From Fodinibacter sp963695175 (lineage in GTDB: Bacteria > Actinomycetota > Actinomycetes > Actinomycetales > Dermatophilaceae): a stretch of 64,000 nucleotides of DNA. This document shows, piece after piece, positions 1 through 9,283 of the stretch. How positions within the stretch are numbered: the first letter of the stretch is position 1; each line of letters starts with the position of its first letter. The translations under genes and the position numbers were made by a program. The stretch covers positions 744,001 through 808,000 of the forward strand of contig CAVOGG010000004.1 of the NCBI GenBank assembly GCA_963695175.1, read 5' to 3'. Under the pieces are notes generated by a model. It made no database searches. It was given only the letters and a program-made list of their open reading frames with translations, and was not told the DNA's origin.

Positions 1-12
1 CAGGTGATCACC

Positions 13-597
13 ATGGCCGTCACTCGCCAGCTCCTCGCAGCCCTCAAGGCGCTTCTCGCCCTCACCGTCCTGCTCGGTGTGCTCTACCCAGCGGCGATCC
101 TGGCCGTCGGGCTCGTGGTGCCCGGCCCGGCCAACGGCTCCCTCATCGAGGTCGACGGCAAGGCCGTCGGCTCCAGCCTGCTCGGCCAGACCGCCGTCGG
201 TCCGCAGTGGTTCCAGGCCCGACCCTCGGCTTCCGACTACGCCGGCGACACGAGCGGCGGGTCCAACCTCGGCCCCAGCTCCGAGGACCTGGCCACCTCG
301 GTGGCAGAGCGCGAAGCCGCCCTGCGTGAGGCCAATCCGGGTGCCCCGGCGACGATCCCCGCTGATGCGCTCACGGCATCCGGCAGCGGGCTCGACCCGC
401 ACATCTCGGCGGAGTACGCCGCGTACCAGGTGCCACGGGTGGCGGCGGCCCGCGGACTGAGCGACGAACAGGTGCAGCGGATGGTCGCGGCACACACCCA
501 GCACGCGGCGCTCGGCTTCATCGGCGAGGACCGGGTCAACGTCACCGAGCTCAACGTCGCCCTCGAAACCGCCGAGCCCGCCACCGGCAGTCAGTGA
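13..597 (+). CDS. kdpC: KdpC, potassium-transporting ATPase subunit C
   Basis: KdpC is the small single-span subunit that stabilises the high-affinity K+ pump KdpFABC in the membrane. The 194-residue product has one N-terminal hydrophobic helix (about residues 8-33), then the family's exported domain with the GPQWFQARPSA and GSNLGPSS stretches and a C-terminal LNVALE motif. The length is normal. GTG at 4 is in frame, but ATG 13 gives the usual short N-terminus. Ten bases separate it from kdpD, so kdpC-kdpD-kdpE read as one operon. The pump genes kdpA and kdpB would lie left of the window. Confidence 0.95.
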   Translation: MAVTRQLLAALKALLALTVLLGVLYPAAILAVGLVVPGPANGSLIEVDGKAVGSSLLGQTAVGPQWFQARPSASDYAGDTSGGSNLGPSSEDLATSVAEREAALREANPGAPATIPADALTASGSGLDPHISAEYAAYQVPRVAAARGLSDEQVQRMVAAHTQHAALGFIGEDRVNVTELNVALETAEPATGSQ

Positions 598-607
598 GAA
601 TGAGCCC

Positions 608-3187
608 ATGGCACGCGGTCGGCATCGCATCTACCTCGGGGCGGCCCCCGGGGTGGGCAAGACCGTCGCGATGCTCGATGAGGGCCGCCGCCGGCACGCC
701 CGCGGCACCGATGTCGTTGTCGGCCTGGTCGAGACCCACGGGCGCGAGCACACGGCGGAGATGGTCGACGGGCTCGAGGTCGTTCCCCGAGCGCGGCTCG
801 AGCACCGCGGCGTCGCGCTCGAGGACATGGACCTCGACGCGCTGCTGGCCCGGCGCCCTGCCGTCGCGCTGGTCGACGAGCTGGCACACACCAACGTGCC
901 GGGGTCGCGCCACGAGAAGCGCTGGCAGGACATCGACGCGCTGCTGGATGCCGGGATCGACGTCATCTCAACCGTCAACATCCAGCACCTCGAGTCGCTC
1001 AACGACGTCGTCGAGTCGATCACCGGTGTCGTGCAACGGGAGACCGTGCCCGACGACGTGGTTCGGCGAGCCGACCAGATCGAGCTCGTCGACATGTCGC
1101 CCGAGGCGCTGCGCCGCCGGATGGCCCACGGCAACATCTACAAGGCCGAGAAGGTCGACGCCGCCCTCGCGAACTACTTCCGGGTCGGCAACCTGTCGGC
1201 GCTGCGCGAGCTGGCCCTGCTCTGGCTGGCCGACCGGGTCGAGGAAGGGCTCGGACGCTACCGGGCCGACCACGGCATCGACTCGTCGTGGCCGACACGC
1301 GAGCGAGTCGTCGTCGCGCTCTCGGGTGGCCCCGAGGGCGAGACCCTGCTGCGCCGCGGCGCCCGGATCGCCTCGCGAGGTGCCGGGGGTGAGCTGCTCG
1401 CCGTGCACGTCGCCCGGTCCGACGGGCTGAGCGGCCCCCCGTTGCCCGCCCTGGCGACCCTGCGCCGCCTCACCGACGAGCTCGGCGGCTCCTGGCACAC
1501 CGTGACGGGTGACGATCCGGCCGAGGCGATCCTCGACGTCGCCCGGGGCGTCAACGCGTCGCAGGTCGTCATCGGCAGCACCCGACGACCACGGTGGCGC
1601 ACCTTGGCGGTGCCGAGCACCACCGAAGAGGTCATCACCCACTCCGGCGACATCGACGTGCACGTCGTCACCCACTCCTTCGCCCACGGCCGAGGGTGGC
1701 GAGTGCCACGGGCGGCCCTGCCCCGCAGGCGAATCCGACTTGGGTACGCCGCCTCCGTGGTCGGCCCGATCGTGCTCACCGGCCTCCTGGTCCTCCTGCC
1801 CCAGGACCCCGACCTGCCCCTGACCGTGCCGCTCTACCTGCTCATCACCGTGCTCGTCGCCCTGCTCGGCGGCATCGGCCCCGCGATCGTGGGAGCGGTG
1901 GCCTCGTCGTTGCTGCTCAACTGGTTCTTCCTCGAGCCGGTGCGCACCCTGACCATCTCCCAGCCCGAGAACGCCGTGGCCCTGGCCGTGTTCATCGTCG
2001 TGGCGGTGGTCGTGGCGTTCGTCGTGCACACCAGCGCCCGGCGGGCCGAGCGGGCGGTCGCCGCCCAGCGGGAGTCCGCCGCCCTGGCCGAGCTGACCCA
2101 CACCCTGCTCGGGTCCACCGACCAGATGACCGTGCTGCTCGAGCACGCCCTCGACATGTTCGGTGCACAGCGCGCCGTCGTCGTGCGGCGTGGGACGGCC
2201 GACCTGCCGGCCGAGGTCGTGGCCGAGGTGGTCGCCGACACCGTCGTGGGGGCGGAGGGCGCGCGGGGGGCGGAGGGCGCGCGCGGGCCGGAGGGCGCGC
2301 GCGGGCCGGATGGCACGGCATCCGGCGACTCGGAGCAGACCCACACCACCGCCGACGACGAGCACGACCTCGTCCTGGTCGGCGTGCGGGTTCCCGCCGA
2401 CCGGCAGCGGCTGCTCGCCGCGTTCGCGGCGCACGCGGGCGCGATCCTCCAGCGGCGCGCCCTCCAGCAGGCGGCCGGCGAGGCCGCGGTCCTCGCCCGG
2501 GACAACTCCGCCCGGACGGCGCTGCTCTCGGCGGTGTCGCACGACCTGCGCACCCCGCTGGCCGGCATCAAGGCCGCGATCGGCAGCCTGCGGTCGAGCG
2601 AGGTGACCTTCTCGGCGGAGGACGAGGCCGAGCTCGAGGCGGCGATCGAGGACTCCGTCGACCGGCTCGACGCGCTCATCGGCAACCTGCTCGACATGTC
2701 GCGGCTCCAGGCGGGCGCGCTCGTCGCGTCGCCGCGGCCGGTCGACCTCGGTGAGGTGGTGCCGGCGGCGGTCGCCTCGGTGACCGAGCCCGACCGGGTC
2801 GACTGGAGCCTCGACCCGGCGGCCCGGGTCGTCGTGGCCGACCCGGGCCTGCTCGACCGCGTGCTCGGCAACGTCGTCGAGAACGCCCTGCGCCACCAGC
2901 CCGCCCCGGGCCGGGTGCGGGTGTCGACGAGCGGGCTCGGCGGGCGCACCCAGGTGCGGGTCGTCGACAGCGGACCGGGGGTGCCGGAGGAGGCCCGCGA
3001 GCGGATCTTCCTGCCGTTCCAGCGGCACGGCGACGCGCCGTCGGGCGACGGGGTGGGCCTGGGCCTGGCCGTCGCCCGCGGTCTCGCCGAGGCGATGGAC
3101 GGCGAGGTGTCGGCGGAGGAGACCCCCGGCGGAGGCCTCACGATGGTCATCGAGCTGCCCAGTGCCGAGGAGGACCCCCATGGCTGA
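608..3187 (+). CDS. kdpD: KdpD, osmosensitive K+ channel sensor histidine kinase
   Basis: Membrane sensor kinase controlling kdp expression. The 859 residues show, in order: the KdpD N-terminal domain with the P-loop GAAPGVGKT (about residues 11-19), a universal-stress-protein-like domain (about 235-355), a DUF4118 block of four membrane helices (about 385-480), a GAF-like segment, a HisKA domain with SHDLRTPL (phosphorylatable His645), and a HATPase domain with N, G1 (VDSGPGVP) and G2 motifs. The GAF segment carries an odd run of EGARG hexapeptide repeats (about residues 549-570) that looks like a recent in-frame expansion. The 3' end overlaps kdpE by 8 bp, so translation is probably coupled. 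Confidence 0.95.
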   Translation: MARGRHRIYLGAAPGVGKTVAMLDEGRRRHARGTDVVVGLVETHGREHTAEMVDGLEVVPRARLEHRGVALEDMDLDALLARRPAVALVDELAHTNVPGSRHEKRWQDIDALLDAGIDVISTVNIQHLESLNDVVESITGVVQRETVPDDVVRRADQIELVDMSPEALRRRMAHGNIYKAEKVDAALANYFRVGNLSALRELALLWLADRVEEGLGRYRADHGIDSSWPTRERVVVALSGGPEGETLLRRGARIASRGAGGELLAVHVARSDGLSGPPLPALATLRRLTDELGGSWHTVTGDDPAEAILDVARGVNASQVVIGSTRRPRWRTLAVPSTTEEVITHSGDIDVHVVTHSFAHGRGWRVPRAALPRRRIRLGYAASVVGPIVLTGLLVLLPQDPDLPLTVPLYLLITVLVALLGGIGPAIVGAVASSLLLNWFFLEPVRTLTISQPENAVALAVFIVVAVVVAFVVHTSARRAERAVAAQRESAALAELTHTLLGSTDQMTVLLEHALDMFGAQRAVVVRRGTADLPAEVVAEVVADTVVGAEGARGAEGARGPEGARGPDGTASGDSEQTHTTADDEHDLVLVGVRVPADRQRLLAAFAAHAGAILQRRALQQAAGEAAVLARDNSARTALLSAVSHDLRTPLAGIKAAIGSLRSSEVTFSAEDEAELEAAIEDSVDRLDALIGNLLDMSRLQAGALVASPRPVDLGEVVPAAVASVTEPDRVDWSLDPAARVVVADPGLLDRVLGNVVENALRHQPAPGRVRVSTSGLGGRTQVRVVDSGPGVPEEARERIFLPFQRHGDAPSGDGVGLGLAVARGLAEAMDGEVSAEETPGGGLTMVIELPSAEEDPHG
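2252..2313 (+). repeat. 18-bp tandem repeat inside kdpD
   Basis: About three and a half copies of an 18-bp GC-only unit (core CGGAGGGCGCGCG) encode repeated (A/P)EGARG hexapeptides in the GAF region of KdpD. The frame is preserved. Such units usually change copy number by slippage. Confidence 0.8.
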
Positions 3188-3869
3188 GCGCGTGCTCGTC
3201 GTCGACGACGACGAGACGATCCGCCGCACGCTGCGGATCAACCTGCGGGCCCGCGGCTACGAGGTCGAGGAGGTCGCCTCGGGCCGCGATGCCCTCTCGA
3301 CCCTCGAGGACGCTCCGCCCGACCTGGTCATCCTCGACCTCGGCCTGCCCGACGTCGACGGCGTCGAGGTGCTGCGTCGGCTGCGGCGCACCTCGCGGGT
3401 GCCGGTGGTCGTGCTCTCGGCCCGGCACCAGTCCGACGACAAGGTCGAGGCGCTCGACGAGGGCGCCGACGACTACGTCACCAAGCCGTTCGGGATGGAC
3501 GAGCTGATGGCGCGGGTTCGCTCCGCACTGCGGCGCGGCGGGGGCGACGGCGAGGTGCTCGGCGGCATCCCGCCGGTCGTCACCGACGCGTTCGCGATCG
3601 ACTTCGGCACGCTCACCGCGACCCGGAACGGCGACCCCGTGCACCTCACGCCCACCGAGTGGCGGCTGCTCGGTGAGCTGGCCAAGCACCGGGGCCGGGT
3701 GGTCACCCAGGCCGACCTGCTCAAGGCGGTGTGGGGTCCTGGCTACGGCCGCGAGTCGAACTACCTGCGGGTCTACGGCAACCAGCTGCGGCGCAAGCTC
3801 GAGGCCGACCCGTCGCGCCCGCGGCACATCCTCACCGAGCCCGGGATCGGCTACCGCCTCGTCGAGTGA
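3180..3869 (+). CDS. kdpE: KdpE, response regulator of the kdp operon
   Basis: OmpR/PhoB-type response regulator partner of KdpD, 229 residues. The receiver domain (about 1-120) has the acidic pocket VDDDET, the phospho-acceptor Asp53 in VILDLGLP, and the conserved Lys in YVTKPFG. The winged-helix DNA-binding domain (about 130-227) ends with the family's GIGYRL strand. ATG 3180 overlaps the kdpD end. It should bind the kdpFABC promoter, which is outside the window. Next comes a 150-bp gap with a hairpin, and then an unrelated gene pair. Confidence 0.95.
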   Translation: MAERVLVVDDDETIRRTLRINLRARGYEVEEVASGRDALSTLEDAPPDLVILDLGLPDVDGVEVLRRLRRTSRVPVVVLSARHQSDDKVEALDEGADDYVTKPFGMDELMARVRSALRRGGGDGEVLGGIPPVVTDAFAIDFGTLTATRNGDPVHLTPTEWRLLGELAKHRGRVVTQADLLKAVWGPGYGRESNYLRVYGNQLRRKLEADPSRPRHILTEPGIGYRLVE

Positions 3870-3925
3870 GCACCCAGCTGCGGAGATGCCGGGGGGCAAC
3901 CTTCGACAGCCCGGAGGTGCGACGG

Positions 3926-3951
3926 CATACCCCTGCTGGTCTGCGGGTATG
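3926..3951 (+). terminator. Possible hairpin after the kdp operon
   Basis: CATACCC and GGGTATG form a 7-bp inverted repeat around a 12-base loop, 57 bp after kdpE. No U-run follows, so termination is only a guess based on position. Confidence 0.35.
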
Positions 3952-3985
3952 GGGCAGCCTGTGACGCCCGACCCGAGGAGCACCC

Positions 3986-4024
3986 GTGCCCGACCCCACC
4001 GCCCGACCCGCCGGCGCTCGATGA
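3986..4024 (+). other. Possible 12-codon leader ORF before the YqcI/YcgG gene
   Basis: GTG 3986 follows a good GAGGAG site and opens a 12-codon frame (MPDPTARPAGAR) whose TGA overlaps the ATG of the next gene as ATGA. This would allow translational coupling. Alternatively it is the true N-terminus of the next protein, cut off by a missing base, as suspected for other genes here. Nothing in the sequence decides between the two. Confidence 0.3.
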
Positions 4025-4803
4025 GCGACCCCCTGGAGGAGCTGCTCGAGCAGCGCGCCGCAGAGGACCTCGGCGACGGGCCGCGCAGCGACATCGTGGC
4101 CGCGATCGAGGAGATGGTGGCGCACCCTGAGTTCCCGTGCCTGGGGGCCCGGTCGGTGTTCCGCCGCGACGCCGCGACCGTCGTGGTGCTCGACGACCTC
4201 GCCGACACCAGCCCCGGCGGCTCGCTCGACCTCCTGGGGGCGGCCCTGGCGCAGTACGCCGACGAGGTGGATGCCGAGGGTGACCTGGTGTCGTTCGTGG
4301 CCTGCTTCCGCGGACCGGTGCCCGACGAGGAGCGCGACTTCGAGGGGTTGCTCTGGGGGGCCCTGCAGCACCTGCACGACCACGACGACGCCCCGTGGGC
4401 GACCGAGGTCGCTGCCGACCCCGAGAACCCGCACTTCGCGTTCAGCGTCGCCGGCACCGCCTTCTTCGTGGTCGGGCTGCACCCCAACGCGTCGCGGGTG
4501 GCCCGCCGTGCGCCGCTGCCGACCCTGGTCTTCAACCTCCACGCGCAGTTCGAGCGGATGCGCGGTGACGGCCGCTACCAGCGGATGCGCGACACCATCC
4601 GCCGGCGCGACACCGACCTGCAGGGCTCGCTCAACCCGATGGTCAGCGACCACGGCGAGACGTCCGAGGCCCGGCAGTACGCCGGCCGGGCCGTCCCCGC
4701 CGACTGGACCCCGCCGTTCGACCCCGACCCGGAGGCCGTCGCGGTCCCGGACTCTGGCCCGGATGCCGTGCCGGATGCCGGGTCGGCGCGGGACCAGCCG
4801 TGA
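4021..4803 (+). CDS. YqcI/YcgG (PF08892) family protein, GntA/DcsA-like putative haem N-hydroxylase
   Basis: The 260-residue protein has the family's N-terminal HPEFPCLGARSVF segment and the mid-protein FRGP, ALQHLHD and HPNASR-type stretches of YqcI/YcgG proteins. Characterised relatives are haem-dependent enzymes: GntA hydroxylates a guanidino nitrogen in guanitoxin synthesis, and DcsA makes N-hydroxy-arginine in D-cycloserine synthesis. Oxidation of a guanidino compound is therefore my inference; the substrate is unknown. A Pro/Asp-rich tail of about 30 residues follows the domain. The next gene (DUF1989) starts at the stop codon, so the two probably act together. ATG 4021 was chosen; GTG 3961 is an in-frame alternative. 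Confidence 0.75.
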   Translation: MSDPLEELLEQRAAEDLGDGPRSDIVAAIEEMVAHPEFPCLGARSVFRRDAATVVVLDDLADTSPGGSLDLLGAALAQYADEVDAEGDLVSFVACFRGPVPDEERDFEGLLWGALQHLHDHDDAPWATEVAADPENPHFAFSVAGTAFFVVGLHPNASRVARRAPLPTLVFNLHAQFERMRGDGRYQRMRDTIRRRDTDLQGSLNPMVSDHGETSEARQYAGRAVPADWTPPFDPDPEAVAVPDSGPDAVPDAGSARDQP

Positions 4804-5481
4804 ACCCCGCCCGCACCCGCTTCCTGCGCGCACGGCGAGCCCCCGGTCTACGGCGGGACGGCCGCTGCCCCCGCGGACGGCTGGACCCGGATCGCCCCGC
4901 AGCGCGGCGTCGCCGTCGTGCTCGCGCCCGGCGACCGGCTCACCGTGCTCGACCCGTGCGGTGAGCAGGTGAGCGACGTCTACCTCGTGGCGGCCGACGA
5001 CGTGGCCGAGGTGTTCTCCTCGGGCCGAACGACCGACTTCGGCAACTCGATCTACGTCTCGACCGGGTCGAGGCTGTGGTCCAACCGCAGCCGGGTGATG
5101 GCCGACGTCGTCGACGACACCGTCGGGGTGCACGACCTCACCCTCACACCGTGCAGCCAGGCGACGTTCGACCTGCTCTACCCCGAGTTCGAGCGTGCCC
5201 CGCACCCGTCGTGCTTCGCCAACCTCTGCCAGGCCCTCGCGCCCTTCGGGGTCGACCCCGACCGCATCGGCACGACCCTCAACGTCTTCATGGACGTGTG
5301 GACCGACGACCGGGGCGAGCTGCACATCGACCCGCCTCCGACCCGGCCCGGCGACCGCTTCACCATCGAGGCTCGGATGCCGGTGGTCGTCGGGGTGACC
5401 GCGTGCTCGGCCGAGAAGTCGAACAACGGGCACTGCACGCCCATCGACTGGCGGGTCGACCACCCTGCCGCGGCGGGCTGA
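4800..5481 (+). CDS. DUF1989 (urea carboxylase-associated) family protein, start uncertain
   Basis: The frame from 4804 to 5481 has the DUF1989 signature: a small-barrel start (APGDRLTVLDPCGEQVSDVYLV), then SNRSRVMADVV, the CFANL cysteine region and the C-terminal ECC-like TACSAEKSNNG. Families of this type accompany urea or guanidine carboxylases; their own activity is not settled. No good start exists in this frame before GTG 4918, which would cut the first strand. GTG 4800, overlapping the upstream stop as GTGA, would fit if one extra base lies near 4830-4835. I therefore suspect a frame break or sequence error. The overlap suggests one operon with the YqcI/YcgG gene. Confidence 0.7.
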
Positions 5482-5527
5482 GCCGGGCGCTCAGCGAACG
5501 TCAAGATCGACGGCGCACACTAGGGGC

Positions 5528-6262
5528 ATGCCCTCCGCGCCCGACCGGTCTTCGACGACGTGCTGACCTCGCTGCTCGAGCGTCTGCTGGACGTGCCTGC
5601 ACCCGTGGTGCTGGTCGTCGTCGGGTCGCTCGTGTTCATCGAGGACGCCCTGTTCGTCGGCTTCGTGGTGCCCGGCGAGACGGTGGCCATCCTCGGCGGG
5701 GTCGCCGCCAACCTCGGCCACGTGCCGCTCTGGGCGGTGCTGGCCGTCGTGCTCGGTCGGCGCGATCGTGGGCGACAGCGTCGGGTTCGAGATCGGCCGC
5801 CGCTACGGCACCAGGCTGCTCACGGTCCGGCCGCTGGAGCGGCACCGCGACCGCCTCGACGACGCCCGGGACCTCCTGGCCCGCCGTGGTGGCTGGGCCG
5901 TCGTGCTCGGCCGGTGGGTCGCCTTCTTCCGCGCGGTGATGCCGGCCCTCGCGGGCACCACCGACATGCGCTACCGCACCTTCGTCGTCTACAACGCGCT
6001 GGGCGGCGTCCTCTGGGGTACCGCCGTGGTCATGGGCGGCTACCTCGCCGGTGCGTCGTACAGCGCCGTCGAGTCGTGGCTCGGCAGGGGCGCTGCGGTC
6101 CTCGTCGGCGTCCTCGCCGTCGCGGCCGCCGTCGTCTGGCTGGTTCGTCGGCGTCGCGCCGAGCGTGCTCCGGACGAGGTCGAGGGCGTGGATGCCGGGC
6201 CCACCGATGTCGCCGCTCCCGTCGACGGGCCGGTCGCCGGCCACGCCACCTGCGCCAACTGA
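5528..6262 (+). pseudogene. DedA family (SNARE-associated) membrane protein, frame-broken
   Basis: DedA proteins are polytopic inner-membrane proteins linked to lipid flipping and envelope homeostasis. The N-terminal part (from about 5560) contains a hydrophobic helix and the VVPGET motif. The rest (from about 5768) contains GDSVGFEIGRRYG, the GRWVAFFRAVMPALAG motif and two further helices. These parts are in different frames; one extra base near 5755-5760 explains the break. ATG 5528 is a plausible start but needs a missing base near 5545. Apart from these indels the protein looks intact and of normal length, so a sequencing error is as likely as true inactivation. Confidence 0.75.
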
Positions 6263-6311
6263 CGCGGGAGCGGATCGCCCGGCTGTCGGTGCACGGCGGC
6301 AGGATGAGCGG

Positions 6312-7850
6312 ATGGACGTCACGCTCGCCGAGGTCGTGGCCGCCTCGCGGGCGGTAGCGGCCACCCGGTCACGCACCGCCAAGACCCAGGCCCTGGCCGA
6401 CCTGTTCGCGCGCTGCGACCCGGCCGAGGTCGGGCTGGTCGTCTCGCACCTGTCCGGGGTGCTGCCCCAGCGCCGGCTGGGCGTCGGCTACCGCTCGCTG
6501 GGCTCGCTGCCCGACCCGGCCGTCGAGCCCGCCCTCACCGTGGTCGAGGTCGACGCCGCGTTCACCCGGCTGGCGGCCACCGCGGGAGCCGGCTCCACGG
6601 CATCCCGCCGGGCCGAGCTGGCCGGGCTGATGGGCCGCGCGACCGCTGACGAGCAGCGCTTCCTCGTCGACCTGATCACCGGCAACCTGCGGCAGGGCGC
6701 CCTCGACGGCGTGGTGCTCGGTGCCGTCGCGAAGGCGTATGCCGTGCCCGACGCCGTCGTGCGTCGCGCCACCATGCTCGCGGGCACCGCGGCGGAGGTG
6801 GCCCGCCTCGCCGCCGTGGGTGGGGTCGAGGCGCTCGAACAGGTCGGGCTCGTCGTCGGGCGGCCGGTGCGGCCGATGCTCGCCGCCTCGGCGAAGACCG
6901 CCCGGGAGGCGGTCGATGCCGTCGGCGGTGGTGACCTGCTCGTCGACGGCAAGCTGGACGGCATCCGGGTGCAGGTGCACCGCCGATCCGGTGAGGTCAC
7001 CGTCTACACCCGCAGCCTCGACGAGATCACCGAGCGGGTGCCCGAGGTGGTCGAGTCCGTCGCCGCCCTGCCCGGGGGCGACCTCGTGCTCGACGGCGAG
7101 GCGATCGTGATGCTCGACGACGGGCGGCCGGCGCCGTTCCAGGTCACCGGGGCGCGCACCGCAAGCTCGGCCGACGTCGCGGGCCTGCGCGAGCGGGTGC
7201 CGCTCACCACGTTCCTCTTCGACGTGCTGCACCGCGACGGCGTCGACCTCATCGACGAGCCGGCCCGGGTGCGCCACGCCGCCCTGGTCGAGCTCGCCGC
7301 GCACCTGGTGGTCCCACGGCTGCTCACCAGCGACCCGGTGGCCGCCGAGGAGTTCTTCGGGCGGCTCGTCGCCGCCGGCCACGAGGGGGTCGTCGTCAAG
7401 GCCGCCGACAGCCCGTACGCCGCGGGCCGCCGCGGCAGCGGCTGGGTCAAGGTCAAGCCGACGCACACCCTCGACCTGGTCGTGCTCGCGGTCGAGTGGG
7501 GTTCGGGGCGACGCCAGGGGACGCTCTCGAACATCCACCTCGGCGCCCGCGACCCCGACACCGGGGGCTTCGTGATGATCGGCAAGACCTTCAAGGGCAT
7601 GACCGACGAGATGCTGCGCTGGCAGACCGAGCGGTTCACCGAGCTGGCGGTCGATGGAACCGAGGGCTGGGTGGTCGAGGTGCGCCCCGAGCAGGTCGTC
7701 GAGGTCGCCTTCGACGGCCTGCAGCACTCGACGCGCTACCCCGGCGGCGTCGCCCTGCGGTTCGCCCGGGTGCTGCGCTACCGCGACGACAAGGGTGCCG
7801 ACGAGGCCGACACGATCGCGACGGTGCAGGCGCTGGCCCCGGGCGGCTGA
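6312..7850 (+). CDS. ligB: ATP-dependent DNA ligase (LigB type)
   Basis: Seals nicks in duplex DNA using ATP. The 512-residue protein has the archaeal/actinobacterial three-domain layout: an N-terminal DNA-binding domain (about 1-185), an adenylation domain with the nucleotidyl Lys214 in DGKLDGIRVQ, and motifs DGEAIV, FDVLH, EGVVVKA and WVKVKP, followed by an OB-fold C-terminus (about 400-510). It resembles mycobacterial LigB, a non-essential ligase beside NAD-dependent LigA. ATG 6312 gives the usual N-terminus. It stands alone, 50 bp after the DedA gene. Confidence 0.93.
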   Translation: MDVTLAEVVAASRAVAATRSRTAKTQALADLFARCDPAEVGLVVSHLSGVLPQRRLGVGYRSLGSLPDPAVEPALTVVEVDAAFTRLAATAGAGSTASRRAELAGLMGRATADEQRFLVDLITGNLRQGALDGVVLGAVAKAYAVPDAVVRRATMLAGTAAEVARLAAVGGVEALEQVGLVVGRPVRPMLAASAKTAREAVDAVGGGDLLVDGKLDGIRVQVHRRSGEVTVYTRSLDEITERVPEVVESVAALPGGDLVLDGEAIVMLDDGRPAPFQVTGARTASSADVAGLRERVPLTTFLFDVLHRDGVDLIDEPARVRHAALVELAAHLVVPRLLTSDPVAAEEFFGRLVAAGHEGVVVKAADSPYAAGRRGSGWVKVKPTHTLDLVVLAVEWGSGRRQGTLSNIHLGARDPDTGGFVMIGKTFKGMTDEMLRWQTERFTELAVDGTEGWVVEVRPEQVVEVAFDGLQHSTRYPGGVALRFARVLRYRDDKGADEADTIATVQALAPGG

Positions 7851-7977
7851 CGTTGACCGGTCGCCCCGCGACCGGCGTTGACACCGGACGGCGTGGCGGG
7901 AAGGCTCGGCGAACGGCCGGGTGCCACGTCGGCATCCCGCCGAGTGCCACGAGGTGGCCACGCGAGAGGACTGCACC

Positions 7978-8478
7978 ATGACCGTCGAGATCCCCAGGTT
8001 CCTCACCTCCACCCAGGCCGACCTGGTGCGCGAGACCGAACCGGCCCGCATGGAGAAGCTCGACGAGGACGACCTGCTCGAGCTGCACACCCGGGTGCGC
8101 CGGGCCCGCACGAAGTACGTCAAGCTCTACCGGCAGACCGGTGCGTCCCGGGTCGGCCTGAAGGGAGCCCGTGGGCACGCCCGCCCGGGGAACGTCGCCA
8201 ACGCCGCGAAGGCCGAGGTGTTCGAGCTGACCCTGGCCCGGGTCAGCGCTCGCGTCGACGTCGTCGCCCGTGCCGCCGCCGAGGAGCTCAAGGCGGAGCG
8301 GCTCGCCGCCGCGGCGCCCGGCTCGACGGGCCCGGGGTCCCACCCGGCTGGTGGCCGCTCCTCGGCCGCTGCTGCGAGCACGCGCCGGCGTGCCACGAAG
8401 ACCACCGGTGGCCTCAAGCGCGACGCCTCGTCGCAGGCCAAGGGCGCTGCGCGACAGGCGAAGAAGGACTCCCGCTGA
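7978..8478 (+). CDS. Conserved actinobacterial protein with basic Ala/Lys tail
   Basis: 166 residues of unknown function. The first 105 residues are predicted to be helical and charged (LDEDDLLELHTRVRRARTKYVKLYRQ). The last 50 are low-complexity, rich in Ala, Ser, Lys and Arg, like the tails of nucleoid-associated proteins. There is no signal peptide or membrane span. DNA binding by the tail is an inference from composition only. ATG 7978 follows a GAGAGGA site. It may be co-transcribed with the aldolase gene, which begins 31 bp later. Confidence 0.7.
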   Translation: MTVEIPRFLTSTQADLVRETEPARMEKLDEDDLLELHTRVRRARTKYVKLYRQTGASRVGLKGARGHARPGNVANAAKAEVFELTLARVSARVDVVARAAAEELKAERLAAAAPGSTGPGSHPAGGRSSAAAASTRRRATKTTGGLKRDASSQAKGAARQAKKDSR

Positions 8479-8509
8479 CCAGCAGCTGTCGTCGAGGTCG
8501 GAGGACGAC

Positions 8510-9283
8510 GTGACGTACGCCGGCGACCACGACCCGGCCCCGGCCACCCCCAGGGGGGTGGCGGACCCCTCTCGCGGCGTCTGGGCGTTCACCGCTGACG
8601 TCGACCTGCTCCTGCGGCTGGCCGCGAGCGGCTTCGACTGGGTCGCGCTCGACGCGCAGCACGGGCCGGTCGACCGCACCGTGCTGCACGCGGTCGGCCG
8701 GGCCCTCTCGGACGCCGGCGCGGCGCTCGTCGTGCGGGTGCCGGCCGTCGACCCGGCCTGGATCGGTGCCGCGCTGGATGCCGGTGCCGCCGCGGTCGTC
8801 GTGCCGTCGGTCACCAGTCGAGCCGATGCCGTGCTCGCGTCCCGCGCGTCCCGCTACCCGCCCGAGGGTGAGCGCAGCTGGGGGCCGTTCGCGCCGCTGT
8901 GGGCCGGCGCGGCGCTCGACCCGGTCTCGGCGAACGCGGCGGTGCGCTGCCTGGTCATGGTCGAGACGGTCGGCGCCCTCGCCGACATCGACGCGATCGC
9001 GGCGACCCCGGGCGTCGACGGGCTGTTCGTCGGTCCGTTCGACCTCGCGCTCGCCCTGGGCAGCACGGTCGACGCGCTCCTCGACGACCGGTCGGAGGGG
9101 AGCCCGCTGGGTCGGGTCGTCGCGGCGGCGCAGCGGCACGGCATCCTCGTGGCCGGCTTCGCGGGCACCCCGGTGAACGCACGGCGGCTGCGGGCCCACG
9201 GCATCCGGTGCCTCGCGGTGACCACAGACGTGGCGGTCGTCGCCGAGGGTGTCAGAGCGGTGCTCTCGGCCGACGACGCCTGA
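8510..9283 (+). CDS. HpcH/HpaI aldolase family protein
   Basis: Class II (metal-dependent) aldolase or citrate-lyase-like TIM barrel of 257 residues, near the family's usual 250-260. Seen: FDWVALDAQHGP with the catalytic His, the GAAAVVVPSV strand, the metal-binding Glu in MVETVGALADID, and GLFVGPFDLALALG with the metal-binding Asp. Relatives cleave or form 2-keto-3-deoxy acids from pyruvate and an aldehyde; the true substrate cannot be read here. GTG 8510 sits about 6 bases after GGAGG. No pathway partners are adjacent. Confidence 0.88.
   Translation: MTYAGDHDPAPATPRGVADPSRGVWAFTADVDLLLRLAASGFDWVALDAQHGPVDRTVLHAVGRALSDAGAALVVRVPAVDPAWIGAALDAGAAAVVVPSVTSRADAVLASRASRYPPEGERSWGPFAPLWAGAALDPVSANAAVRCLVMVETVGALADIDAIAATPGVDGLFVGPFDLALALGSTVDALLDDRSEGSPLGRVVAAAQRHGILVAGFAGTPVNARRLRAHGIRCLAVTTDVAVVAEGVRAVLSADDA

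Noticed and set aside
968..3241. 757-codon minus-strand frame
   Set aside because: Antisense to kdpD; no motifs.
3832..5463. 543-codon minus-strand frame
   Set aside because: Antisense to the YqcI/YcgG and DUF1989 genes; those show family motifs and this does not.
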